A DNA stretch of 15,355 nt from contig JAZRNH010000054.1 in NCBI GenBank assembly GCA_045648025.1, forward strand, positions 1-15,355, in the 5' to 3' direction. The first letter of the stretch is position 1. Every line of letters begins with the position of its first letter. The position numbers were made by a program, and so were the translations under genes. Shown here piece after piece: positions 1 to 7,028 of the stretch. The notes under the pieces are model-generated. The model made no database searches. It was not told the DNA's origin and saw nothing but the letters and a program-made list of their open reading frames with translations. The DNA comes from RGIG1681 sp045648025 (GTDB taxonomy: Bacteria > Bacillota > Clostridia > Christensenellales > UBA1242).

Positions 1-503
1 CGAAAAGCAATTGCATTGAGTTTTGAAATATTTTCGTAGCCCTTTTTATTTTTTACAAGAAGCACCAAGTGATGAAGTTTTTCTCTGCCCTCTTTAAGTT
101 TATAGTTGTGTGAAACATAAAACTCACAACCAAGAATTGGCTTAACAATTGGTTTTCCATGTTCTTTATAATATGCTTCATCAAGAGAAACACAAGCATC
201 AAAAAATGTAACTGCACCATACATATTTCCGTGGTCGGTAACAGCAACAGCTCTCATGCCAAGTTCTTTTGCTTTTTTAACAAGAGCATCAATTCTGGTT
301 GCACCATCAAGAATCGAATATTCTGAGTGCAAATGCAAATGAACAAAGTTTTGTTCATTGATAAACTTTCTCATTTCTTCTCTTGGTCTGCAAATCTTCT
401 TTTTTTGTCTAACTTCTTGAAGTATCTTTTTTCCATCTTCGCTAGACTTAAACTTTGCACCCTTTTTGTGAGAATATAAAAGTGGCGAATACTTATTTGT
501 CAT
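1..503 (-). CDS. dnaE: DNA polymerase III subunit alpha, N-terminal part (PHP domain), runs off the window
   Basis: Only the first 167 codons are inside the window; the 3' end lies beyond position 1. DnaE is the replicative polymerase subunit of bacterial Pol III. The visible part is the N-terminal PHP domain: FVHLHLHSEYSILDG (about residues 53-67) with the metal-binding HxH, and VTDHGNMYG further on, followed by the HLVLLVKN..GYENI..L stretch typical of DnaE. About 50 mostly basic residues precede the PHP motif, more than in E. coli DnaE, where it begins within about the first ten residues. I chose the second of two adjacent ATGs (503; the other is at 506) because AGGAG sits 6 nt upstream. 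An ATG at 374 would remove the extension but lacks a good ribosome site. The start overlaps the whiA stop, suggesting translational coupling. Confidence 0.95.
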   Translation of the reverse strand, partial: MTNKYSPLLYSHKKGAKFKSSEDGKKILQEVRQKKKICRPREEMRKFINEQNFVHLHLHSEYSILDGATRIDALVKKAKELGMRAVAVTDHGNMYGAVTFFDACVSLDEAYYKEHGKPIVKPILGCEFYVSHNYKLKEGREKLHHLVLLVKNKKGYENISKLNAIAF

Positions 504-1464
504 CATTTTCTCCTAATTCTTCTGCAAGTTTAATAATTTTATCAAATCGTTGAGCAAGTGCACCCTTGCTAATTTTATTATCCAAAGCCACAAGCAACTC
601 TTTAAGCGAACCTTCTGGATTTGCAATTCTAGCAAGTGCAGCTTCTGCAAGAGTATCTGGCAAATTTTCAATACCAATAGTGTTTTGAATAACTTCAATA
701 GCATTCATTTGTTTAAGAGCAGCATTAACAGCCTTGCCAATATTTGCTGCAATGCAGTTAACTTGCCTATTTGTGTTATTACTAACATCTCTGCTAACCT
801 TTTGGCTCATAATATCCAAAAGACCTTTACTAGCTCCAAAAAGTTGAATAGTATCACAAATAAGTTCACTATTTTTAAGATACAAAACATAAAGTTCGTT
901 TCTTTCAACAATTTTTGGAAATATATCAAAATTAGACATAATTTCAGCAATCAAATCAACTTGTTCCTTTGCTGACATAACAATTTCTAAATGATATCCA
1001 TACTTTCTTTTTTCTACCCCATCTGTCGGAACACTAATAGAACCTGAACCCAAATAAACACCGGTTAAGAACCCTTGCATTTTTTGAGTTGTTTTCATAA
1101 ACGACAAATCACAAACAGGTGAAATAGCAGTTTCGCCATCTTGGTCAACATAAATGATACCTAAATCTTTTAAAATTTTATCATTTTGTTCATATTCAAC
1201 AGAAAGTTCATATCTTTCTTTATTTTTAAAACTTTTCATAATTTGCGAAATATCTATTTCGATATCGCCATAAAGTTCAATAAGTTTTTGTTTTAAAAAC
1301 AAGATAACTGATTCACTTTCATTTGAAATCAAAAATGAAAGTTTTCCACCAGAAATAACCAAACTTCCAGCAGAAAGAAACAAGCCTTGAACAACCGCTT
1401 TTGTTTCTGACTTGTGAATATTCTTTTTTATGATTTCATCTTTAATATCTTTTGAAAATGACAT
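493..1464 (-). CDS. whiA: WhiA family sporulation/division regulator
   Basis: The 323-residue product has the usual WhiA length. The N-terminal half is the degenerate LAGLIDADG-endonuclease-like fold (FLTGVYLGSGSI, about residues 132-143). The C-terminal helix-turn-helix DNA-binding domain contains NRQVNCIAAN (about 232-241), IGIENLP, and an SLKELL...SKGALAQRF segment matching the conserved SLKELG...SKSGVNHR region. WhiA controls sporulation and division genes in Streptomyces and affects division and chromosome segregation in Bacillus. AGGAGAG at 1471-1477 supports the ATG at 1464. The stop codon overlaps the dnaE start. Its own promoter and the terminator behind the PHP gene suggest it begins a whiA-dnaE transcript. 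The usual upstream neighbours rapZ and yvcK are absent. Confidence 0.95.
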   Translation of the reverse strand: MSFSKDIKDEIIKKNIHKSETKAVVQGLFLSAGSLVISGGKLSFLISNESESVILFLKQKLIELYGDIEIDISQIMKSFKNKERYELSVEYEQNDKILKDLGIIYVDQDGETAISPVCDLSFMKTTQKMQGFLTGVYLGSGSISVPTDGVEKRKYGYHLEIVMSAKEQVDLIAEIMSNFDIFPKIVERNELYVLYLKNSELICDTIQLFGASKGLLDIMSQKVSRDVSNNTNRQVNCIAANIGKAVNAALKQMNAIEVIQNTIGIENLPDTLAEAALARIANPEGSLKELLVALDNKISKGALAQRFDKIIKLAEELGENDDK

Positions 1465-1484
1465 ATCAATCTCTCCTAATGTTA

Positions 1485-1512
1485 ATTATACCGTTTTCAA
1501 ATTTTAATTCAA
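1485..1512 (-). promoter_or_regulatory. Sigma-A-type promoter of whiA-dnaE
   Basis: Reading the minus strand, TTGAAT (1507-1512), a 16-nt spacer and TATAAT (1485-1490) form a near-consensus vegetative promoter. The predicted transcription start, near 1478, falls almost on the Shine-Dalgarno, so the whiA leader would be only about 14 nt. It lies directly after the U-tract of the terminator behind the PHP gene. Confidence 0.75.
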
Positions 1513-1513
1513 T

Positions 1514-1542
1514 AAAAAAATGTCAAAATATTTGACATTTTT
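1514..1542 (-). terminator. Terminator behind the PHP-domain gene
   Basis: A 12-bp perfect inverted repeat, arms AAAAATGTCAAA (1516-1527) and TTTGACATTTTT (1531-1542) with a 3-nt loop, is followed on the minus strand by seven T residues. It ends the transcript containing murB and the PHP gene. The A/T-rich arms give possible function in both directions. Confidence 0.8.
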
Positions 1543-1571
1543 CTTTAATATAAATTATTTATATAACTTGC

Positions 1572-3035
1572 CTACTTTTTGTCATCATTTAATTCATCAA
1601 TTTGAATAAACACTCCACCTCTGCCCTTTTTTGCAGTTGATTTTTTAACTTCTTCTTTTTCTTTTGCAGAAGTTTCAACTGGAGCCTCTTCTTTGAGTGA
1701 TTGCATAAACGATTCAAGAGACTTTCCATTTTTGTTTGGAGCAGCAGCAACAGGTTTTTCTGTTTGTGCAACACCTGCAACATTTTTAACTATTGAAACA
1801 CCTGATTTTTTAACAGGAGCCGCTTGTGGTTGAACTGGCTTTTGAACAGGTTCAGCTTTTTGTGGACCTTTCATTATATCCAAAATCTTTTCATCTTCAG
1901 TTTTTTGAACTTCAACAGGCTTTGTTTGTTCAACTGGTTGTGGCTTTACTTCTTCATTTTCATCAAGTTGATCAATAATAAAGTCATCTTCGCCCTCAAC
2001 TTTAACATTTTGAATATCAAATTCTTGAAGTGTGTTTTGATTTAAATAATGTTTTGCTTGTTTAATAAGGTCTTCTGTTTCAAGATAATCAACTTTGAAT
2101 CTGTTATAAATCTCATCAAGGTCTTCTTCTTTTTTATCGTTTGTATATTCTAAACCTTTTTCTCTTGCAATGGCTTTAAGTTTATCTTCCATTTCATCTG
2201 ACAAACTGTTAGTAAATTCGGTTTTCTTTTTAACTTCTAAAACCTTTTCTTTTTCTTCTTTTGCCTTTTGTTTTTCAACATAAATGCTATAATATTCATC
2301 AACAACTCTGTCTTCTTCGGTCATTTCATCTTCATCAAGAGAAATGTTTGCAATATAATCTTTTGGTATTTTATATTTTTCAACAATACCAAATGCTTTT
2401 GAAACATTGCCAACATCATCACGGTTGTGTGCATCAGAGTTAATAACGAAAATACAACCACTATCAATAAGAGCTTGAGCATCGGCTTCTGTCCATTTGC
2501 AATGTCTGTTATTGATTTCAACCATAACATTGTTCATGGCACAAGCTTTTCCAATTTTATAAAGGTCAGTTTTTAATATAGAATCCAAATGACTCACAAT
2601 TGTTACAGGATATCTGTTAATTGCATTAATATAAGCATTTGTAGCCTTTTGAATTGCTTCTTTTGTCTTTTTTTGATTACCAAAAAAACCTGCAAAATCG
2701 GTTTTAATAAGTCTGTGATAGCCGATAATCAAAACATCAACAAATGCAATAATATCTTCATCAACATCAAGAGTTCCATCTTCTGAAATAATATCTGCTT
2801 CAATACCAAGCAAAACCTTAGTTTTTGACCACTTATTTATTTCATCAACTTCTTCTCTTGCCTTTAAAAGTTTGATTTCGTTGGTTCGACAGAAATGTTT
2901 AAAACCATGATCAGTTATAGCAATTTCTGTAAGTCCAATTTCATTAGCAGCGATTGCCATTTGCTCAATAGTATTTTTTCCATGAAAAAAACGACTATAT
3001 TTTGAATGTGTGTGAAGGTCTGCAACAAGTTTCAT
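1572..3035 (-). CDS. PHP-domain phosphoesterase with long low-complexity C-terminal tail
   Basis: The first ~235 residues of this 487-residue protein form a PHP domain of the YcdX-like phosphatase type, with a full set of likely metal ligands: DLHTHS (H8, H10), TDHG (41-44), IEAD (E79), GYH (H107), SHLD (H149) and SDAH (D201, H203). Enzymes of this family hydrolyse phosphate esters; the substrate here cannot be told. The remaining ~250 residues have no recognisable domain: a charged K/E-rich stretch with coiled-coil character (about 250-335), an acidic stretch, a P/V/Q/K-rich spacer (about 363-435), and an end GRGGVFIQIDELNDDKK. The start lies inside murB (41-nt overlap) with GGTGG upstream, so translation is probably coupled to murB. 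The domain is sure; the role is unknown. Confidence 0.85.
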   Translation of the reverse strand: MKLVADLHTHSKYSRFFHGKNTIEQMAIAANEIGLTEIAITDHGFKHFCRTNEIKLLKAREEVDEINKWSKTKVLLGIEADIISEDGTLDVDEDIIAFVDVLIIGYHRLIKTDFAGFFGNQKKTKEAIQKATNAYINAINRYPVTIVSHLDSILKTDLYKIGKACAMNNVMVEINNRHCKWTEADAQALIDSGCIFVINSDAHNRDDVGNVSKAFGIVEKYKIPKDYIANISLDEDEMTEEDRVVDEYYSIYVEKQKAKEEKEKVLEVKKKTEFTNSLSDEMEDKLKAIAREKGLEYTNDKKEEDLDEIYNRFKVDYLETEDLIKQAKHYLNQNTLQEFDIQNVKVEGEDDFIIDQLDENEEVKPQPVEQTKPVEVQKTEDEKILDIMKGPQKAEPVQKPVQPQAAPVKKSGVSIVKNVAGVAQTEKPVAAAPNKNGKSLESFMQSLKEEAPVETSAKEKEEVKKSTAKKGRGGVFIQIDELNDDKK

Positions 3036-3921
3036 CTATACCACCTACTTTTTCAATTTCAGGAACCAAACACACGGCAAATTGATTTTGAACAAGTGAC
3101 TGAACTTTGGATATTAGTCTTAAAAAATCAATTGCTGAGCCATTTTTATCATTAACAAAAAAGTTAGAATGTTTGCTAGAAACAACAATGCCGCCCTCTC
3201 TCAAACTTTTCAAGCCAGACCGTTCAATATAAAACCCTGCTGACCTATCATTAACCTTTTTGAAAACTGAACCCAATGACAAACCTAGTGGTTGAGTTTT
3301 TCCCCTCAAATAAGTAACCTCATTTGACAATTTAATTATATCATACTCATTTTTATTTTCAAACAAAAATGTAGCCTCTAAAATAACAAATCCAGACAAA
3401 TTTGAATAGTGATAACCAAACTTTATTTCGTTTTTAAAAACATCAAAAACTCTGCCTTCATAAAAAACTTTAATTTTAATTAAACAATCAGAAATTGAAT
3501 ATCCATAAGCCCCAGCATTGTTGCTTATTGCCCCACCAATAGTTGCAGGAATATTTATTAACCCCTCAATACCAGCAAGTGAGTTTTTTCTAACAACTTC
3601 ACAAAACTTTGGCAACGACATTCCTGCAGACACTGAAACCAAGCCTCTTGAAACTTTTATTTCTTCTGACATTTTTTGTGTTGAAACAATAATATCTTCA
3701 CAATATCCACAAAACAAAACATTGCTAAGGTTTCCAAAAACTCTATATTTAATCTTTGACATAAATAAGTAATTTAAAACCTTAACAAACAAATATTCAC
3801 TTTTTGGAAAAATAACCAACCTTGCCTTTTGACTAAGTTTGATTGTTGACATTATTCCTATATCAAAATCTTCAAAAAATTCAATTTTATTTTTATCTAA
3901 AAACTGCTTCAATTTTATCAA
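2995..3921 (-). CDS. murB: UDP-N-acetylenolpyruvoylglucosamine reductase (TTG start), divergent
   Basis: MurB reduces UDP-GlcNAc-enolpyruvate to UDP-MurNAc with FAD and NADPH in cytoplasmic peptidoglycan synthesis. The 308-residue product has the FAD-binding GNLSNVLF (63-70), GIEGLINIPATIGGAISNNAGAYG (117-140), SLGSVFKK with the proton-donor serine (about S218, E. coli S229) and VPEIE with the catalytic glutamate (about E288, E. coli E325). One change stands out: the motif normally FGYR is FGYH (H171), replacing the arginine equivalent to E. coli R159. The start is a TTG; GAGG at 3929-3932 lies 7 nt upstream, and the nearby ATG at 3926-3928 is in another frame. It follows the solute-binding gene by 25 nt and overlaps the PHP gene, so the three look like one operon. 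Confidence 0.92.
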   Translation of the reverse strand: MIKLKQFLDKNKIEFFEDFDIGIMSTIKLSQKARLVIFPKSEYLFVKVLNYLFMSKIKYRVFGNLSNVLFCGYCEDIIVSTQKMSEEIKVSRGLVSVSAGMSLPKFCEVVRKNSLAGIEGLINIPATIGGAISNNAGAYGYSISDCLIKIKVFYEGRVFDVFKNEIKFGYHYSNLSGFVILEATFLFENKNEYDIIKLSNEVTYLRGKTQPLGLSLGSVFKKVNDRSAGFYIERSGLKSLREGGIVVSSKHSNFFVNDKNGSAIDFLRLISKVQSLVQNQFAVCLVPEIEKVGGIDETCCRPSHTFKI

Positions 3922-3928
3922 AATACAT

Positions 3929-3932
3929 CCTC
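3929..3932 (-). promoter_or_regulatory. Ribosome binding site deciding the murB TTG start
   Basis: GAGG on the minus strand, 7 nt before the TTG at 3921. It supports the non-ATG start, since no in-frame ATG lies at a suitable distance. Confidence 0.65.
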
Positions 3933-3946
3933 AAAAACAAAAATTT

Positions 3947-5077
3947 TTATTGAAGCTGTTTTATTTGATTTTCAGAAATAAAAATGTTTAATGTGCTGTA
4001 ATCTTCGAAATTTTGGGGTATTATGTTTTGCATAATACCCTCTTTGCTGCTCAAATTTTCCACTTTATTTACCGGAAACAATCCAATATCATACACCAAC
4101 CCTTGAGTGTTGCTTGAAATCAAAAATTTAACAAAATTTTGAGCAAGTTCTTTTTTGTTTCCCTGCAAATTTTTTGATAACATCATAAATTGAATCATAT
4201 CTGTAAAACCGTCAATTTGTTCATAAACCACATCGCAAATTTTACCATTATTGATTCTATTTTCTAGTCTAAACACATCTCTCTGCGAACCAATCAAACA
4301 AACCGATTTATCTGAAATAAAATCTGAATATGCAGAATATGCAGATTCACAAATTCTTTCTTTATTAAAAGAATATTCCAAAACATTATCCGCTTCAATT
4401 TTATTATATGATTTAATTGCAGCAAATGGCATTAAATATTTTTTATTTCCAAAAGAAACAGAATATGTTATCTTTTCCCCTTTCTTAGTTTTGGTCGTAT
4501 ATCCCAAATCTAAACAAATATCAGAAAGTGATTTATTTTTATAATCTTCAACTTTTGCGGCAGTCAATTTATCTTTTGTTGAAAAAATATAATAACTACT
4601 TTTGCACCAAGGAATTCCCACCTGCTCACCATCAACAATTCCTGCATTCATTGCCGCACTGTCAATATTTTCAGACACATTAAAATCAAAACCACAAACA
4701 TATTCTTTAAATTTTTCTGCAACACCAAAAGAACATGAAACCAAATCTGGCTGTTTTCCTTGATTTAAAAGATTGATACATTCTGTTTCTGTTAAATTCC
4801 TAATCATAAAATAAAGTCCTTTATTTTTACTTTTAAACTTTTCAGAAACATCGGTTAAAAATTTTTGTTTTGAAATTATTCCACTTTCAAAAGAATCAAT
4901 ATTCCAAATTTCAATAATACCTTGATATTTGCTTTTTGAGCCTAAAAACACCTCATAAATCTTTGAAAGATCATTATTTGCAGCCAAATTCACAGATGGC
5001 AAAACAACAATCAATACCGCCACAAAAATAGTAAGCATCAGTCTTTTTAAAATTAACCCTACCGTTCTCTTTTTCAT
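3947..5077 (-). CDS. Secreted or membrane-anchored extracellular solute-binding-like protein, orphan
   Basis: A 376-residue protein with a basic N-terminus and a hydrophobic segment (about residues 7-29) ending SVNLAANN, so it is either cleaved near residue 33 or anchored by it; there is no lipobox cysteine. After that, IIEIWNIDSFESG, a KFLTDVSEKFK helix, a Q-P-D-LVSCSFG turn, VGIPWCKSSYYIFSTKDKL and a late AQNFVKFLISSNTQGLVYD segment follow the pattern of family 1 extracellular solute-binding proteins (type 2 periplasmic-binding fold). No ABC permease or ATPase gene is nearby, so partner and ligand are unknown. It precedes murB by 25 nt, probably in one transcript. No Shine-Dalgarno is visible; a TATATT lies 5 nt before the ATG. 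The fold assignment is from pattern, not a search. Confidence 0.7.
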   Translation of the reverse strand: MKKRTVGLILKRLMLTIFVAVLIVVLPSVNLAANNDLSKIYEVFLGSKSKYQGIIEIWNIDSFESGIISKQKFLTDVSEKFKSKNKGLYFMIRNLTETECINLLNQGKQPDLVSCSFGVAEKFKEYVCGFDFNVSENIDSAAMNAGIVDGEQVGIPWCKSSYYIFSTKDKLTAAKVEDYKNKSLSDICLDLGYTTKTKKGEKITYSVSFGNKKYLMPFAAIKSYNKIEADNVLEYSFNKERICESAYSAYSDFISDKSVCLIGSQRDVFRLENRINNGKICDVVYEQIDGFTDMIQFMMLSKNLQGNKKELAQNFVKFLISSNTQGLVYDIGLFPVNKVENLSSKEGIMQNIIPQNFEDYSTLNIFISENQIKQLQ

Positions 5078-5082
5078 ACAAA

Positions 5083-5088
5083 AATATA
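5083..5088 (-). promoter_or_regulatory. Possible -10 box of the solute-binding protein gene (leaderless?)
   Basis: TATATT on the minus strand ends 5 nt before the ATG. No convincing -35 is found at 17 nt spacing and there is no Shine-Dalgarno. It resembles the arrangement before uvrC and the kinase-like genes but is weaker. Confidence 0.3.
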
Positions 5089-5107
5089 TGAAAATTTTTA
5101 ATATTTT

Positions 5108-5139
5108 ATGAAAAAAAGAAGAGTAAAAAACTCTTCTTT
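5108..5139 (-). terminator. Terminator overlapping the uvrC stop codon
   Basis: Arms AAAGAAGAGT (5115-5124) and ACTCTTCTTT (5130-5139) form a 10-bp stem with a 5-nt loop, followed on the minus strand by further T residues. The upstream arm includes part of the uvrC TAA at 5138-5140. Confidence 0.8.
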
Positions 5140-6973
5140 ATTTTGTTATATTTTCGTGAAAGTGTTCATAGATAATTTTTGCAAACTCATCACCAATTCC
5201 TTCAACCTTTTTAAGCTCATCTTCAGTTGCCGTTGCAATTGCGGCAACAGACTTAAAATGCTTAATAAGTGCCTGAACTTTAACTTTTCCCACCCCTTGA
5301 ATTTCAAGAAGTGAACTCTTTAATGATTTTCCTCTCAAATCTCTATGATATGTTATTGCAAACCTATGAGATTCATCTCTAACCCTTTGAAGAAGTTTAA
5401 GTGAATAATCTGCCTTGCTAAGCACCACAGGTTCTTTTTTATCAAGCAAACAAATCTCTTCGTTTTTTTCTGCAAGTGATATAAGTGGAATATCAATTCC
5501 AATTTTATCCATCACGGCTTTTGCAGAATTCAATTGACCAAATCCACCATCAACAACAATTAAATCAGGTCGCTTGTTAAAACCTTCTTTAAGTTCAACC
5601 AAGTCTGTTAATCTTCTTGTTAAAACTTCTGCCATTGCGGCAAAATCATCATTTGTAACTGTTTTTATCTTGAATTTTCTATACTCTTTATATGCTGGTT
5701 CTCCGTTTTCAAACACAACCATACTAGCAACCGCATAAGCACCGCTTATGTGCGAAATATCAAAACACTCAATTCTCTTTAACCTTGAAAGTCCCAAAAT
5801 TTCTTTAAGCCCATCAATTGCAGAAACAGTCATCTTATATTTTTTATCAATTCGCTCTTTTGAATGAGTTAAATATTCGTTTGCATTTTTAAGAGCATTA
5901 TCTAAAAGTTCAACCTTCAAACCAATCTTTGGAATGGTAACTTTAACAACTTTGTTAAATGTTGAAAGCAAATAAACTTGAAGCATTTCTTTTTGTTCTT
6001 CATCAAAATCTTTAACAACAATTTCTTTTGGAAGAATGTTTTCACCAGACGAATAATAGTTTGATATAAATTGAAGCAATATATCATTTTTATCCCCAAC
6101 AACATCTGTAAGTGGATAGTTAACCTGCCCAACATTTTTTCCAGACCTAATCATCATCAAGTTGATATCATAAACTTCATCTTGTTCTGCAATTGCAAAA
6201 ATATCAATATTCTTTTCACCTGTTAAACTAGTGATTAATTCACTATCCATTTTTTCAACAATTTCTAAGTTATTTCTGCAAACAAGAGCTTCTTCAAATT
6301 TAAGCTCTTTTGCAAATGAATCCATTTTTAACTTTAATTGTTTTTTGATATCGCTGGTCTTTCCGTTCAAAAACTCAATAACTTTTTGAATCACTTCATC
6401 ATATTTTTTTTCATTTTCTGCTGACACACAAGGAGCCAAACAGTTTCCAATTGAACCATGCAAACAAGGTCTTAAATTTCTTTCTTTTTTATCAAAGTTA
6501 GTATTGCACCATCTTATTGGATATGCCGATTTTATGAGCGACAACAATTCAGAAACTCTGGTTCCTGTAACATAAGGTCCAAAGAGCAAAACATTTTGTT
6601 TTGACTTTGGTCTTCTAACAATCTGAACTCTTGGAAATCTTTCGTTTAAATCAATTTGAAAATAAGGAAAACTTTTATCATCTTTAAGCAAAATATTATA
6701 TTTTGGCATATGTTCTTTAATAAGATTACATTCAAGCGAAAAAGCATCAAGTTCTGAATTTGTCAAAATATAATCAAAATGGTTAACATTAGAAACCAAG
6801 GCGGAAGTTTTTGCCCTTTTTGGTGAAGCATCAAAATAGCTTTTAACCCTTTTTTTTAGCGACTTTGCCTTTCCAACATAAATAACCTCGTCATTTACAT
6901 TTTTCATAATGTAAACTCCGGGGCTGTCTGGAAGTTCTGTTTTAACCTTTTTTAATAATTCATCTTGATTCAT
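5138..6973 (-). CDS. uvrC: Excinuclease ABC subunit C
   Basis: UvrC makes both incisions around DNA lesions in nucleotide excision repair with UvrA and UvrB. At 611 residues it has the full domain set: the GIY-YIG nuclease (GVYIMK 19-24, IYVGKAKSLKKRV 31-43) for the 3' cut; four cysteines at about 156, 170, 178 and 182, matching the Fe-S ligands of the family; a UVR motif (KELKFEEALVCRNNLEIVE, about 222-240); the RNase H-like endonuclease (FDISH 404-408, NDDFAAM, VVDGGFGQLN 474-482, HRFAITYHR) for the 5' cut; and tandem helix-hairpin-helix motifs (IQGVGK, VEGIGDEFAK). It is monocistronic, with its own promoter and terminator. The TATAAT lies 6 nt before the ATG and no Shine-Dalgarno is seen, so the mRNA is probably leaderless. 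Confidence 0.97.
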   Translation of the reverse strand: MNQDELLKKVKTELPDSPGVYIMKNVNDEVIYVGKAKSLKKRVKSYFDASPKRAKTSALVSNVNHFDYILTNSELDAFSLECNLIKEHMPKYNILLKDDKSFPYFQIDLNERFPRVQIVRRPKSKQNVLLFGPYVTGTRVSELLSLIKSAYPIRWCNTNFDKKERNLRPCLHGSIGNCLAPCVSAENEKKYDEVIQKVIEFLNGKTSDIKKQLKLKMDSFAKELKFEEALVCRNNLEIVEKMDSELITSLTGEKNIDIFAIAEQDEVYDINLMMIRSGKNVGQVNYPLTDVVGDKNDILLQFISNYYSSGENILPKEIVVKDFDEEQKEMLQVYLLSTFNKVVKVTIPKIGLKVELLDNALKNANEYLTHSKERIDKKYKMTVSAIDGLKEILGLSRLKRIECFDISHISGAYAVASMVVFENGEPAYKEYRKFKIKTVTNDDFAAMAEVLTRRLTDLVELKEGFNKRPDLIVVDGGFGQLNSAKAVMDKIGIDIPLISLAEKNEEICLLDKKEPVVLSKADYSLKLLQRVRDESHRFAITYHRDLRGKSLKSSLLEIQGVGKVKVQALIKHFKSVAAIATATEDELKKVEGIGDEFAKIIYEHFHENITK

Positions 6974-6979
6974 AAGTCA

Positions 6980-6988
6980 ATTATAACA
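6980..6988 (-). promoter_or_regulatory. Extended -10 promoter of uvrC, leaderless arrangement
   Basis: TGT-TATAAT on the minus strand (TATAAT at 6980-6985) is an extended -10. Only 6 nt separate it from the uvrC ATG, so transcription should begin at or next to the start codon. The -35 position (7003-7008, TTTTTA) is weak and falls in the U-tract of the preceding terminator. Confidence 0.65.
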
Positions 6989-6997
6989 CAAACAAAA

Positions 6998-7028
6998 GAA
7001 AATAAAAAGGAATGTATTTTACATTCCT
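6998..7028 (-). terminator. Terminator of the second kinase-like gene, overlapping its stop codon
   Basis: Arms AGGAATGTA (7008-7016) and TACATTCCT (7020-7028) give a 9-bp stem with a 3-nt loop, then TTTTATTTT on the minus strand. The upstream arm contains the last codons and part of the stop codon of the kinase-like gene. Confidence 0.8.

Noticed and set aside
550..975. 141-codon plus-strand open frame
   Set aside because: It lies wholly inside whiA on the opposite strand, has a composition typical of a reversed AT-rich gene, no ribosome site and no recognisable motif.
3926..3928. ATG just before murB
   Set aside because: It is out of frame with murB; the GAGG site fits the in-frame TTG at 3921.
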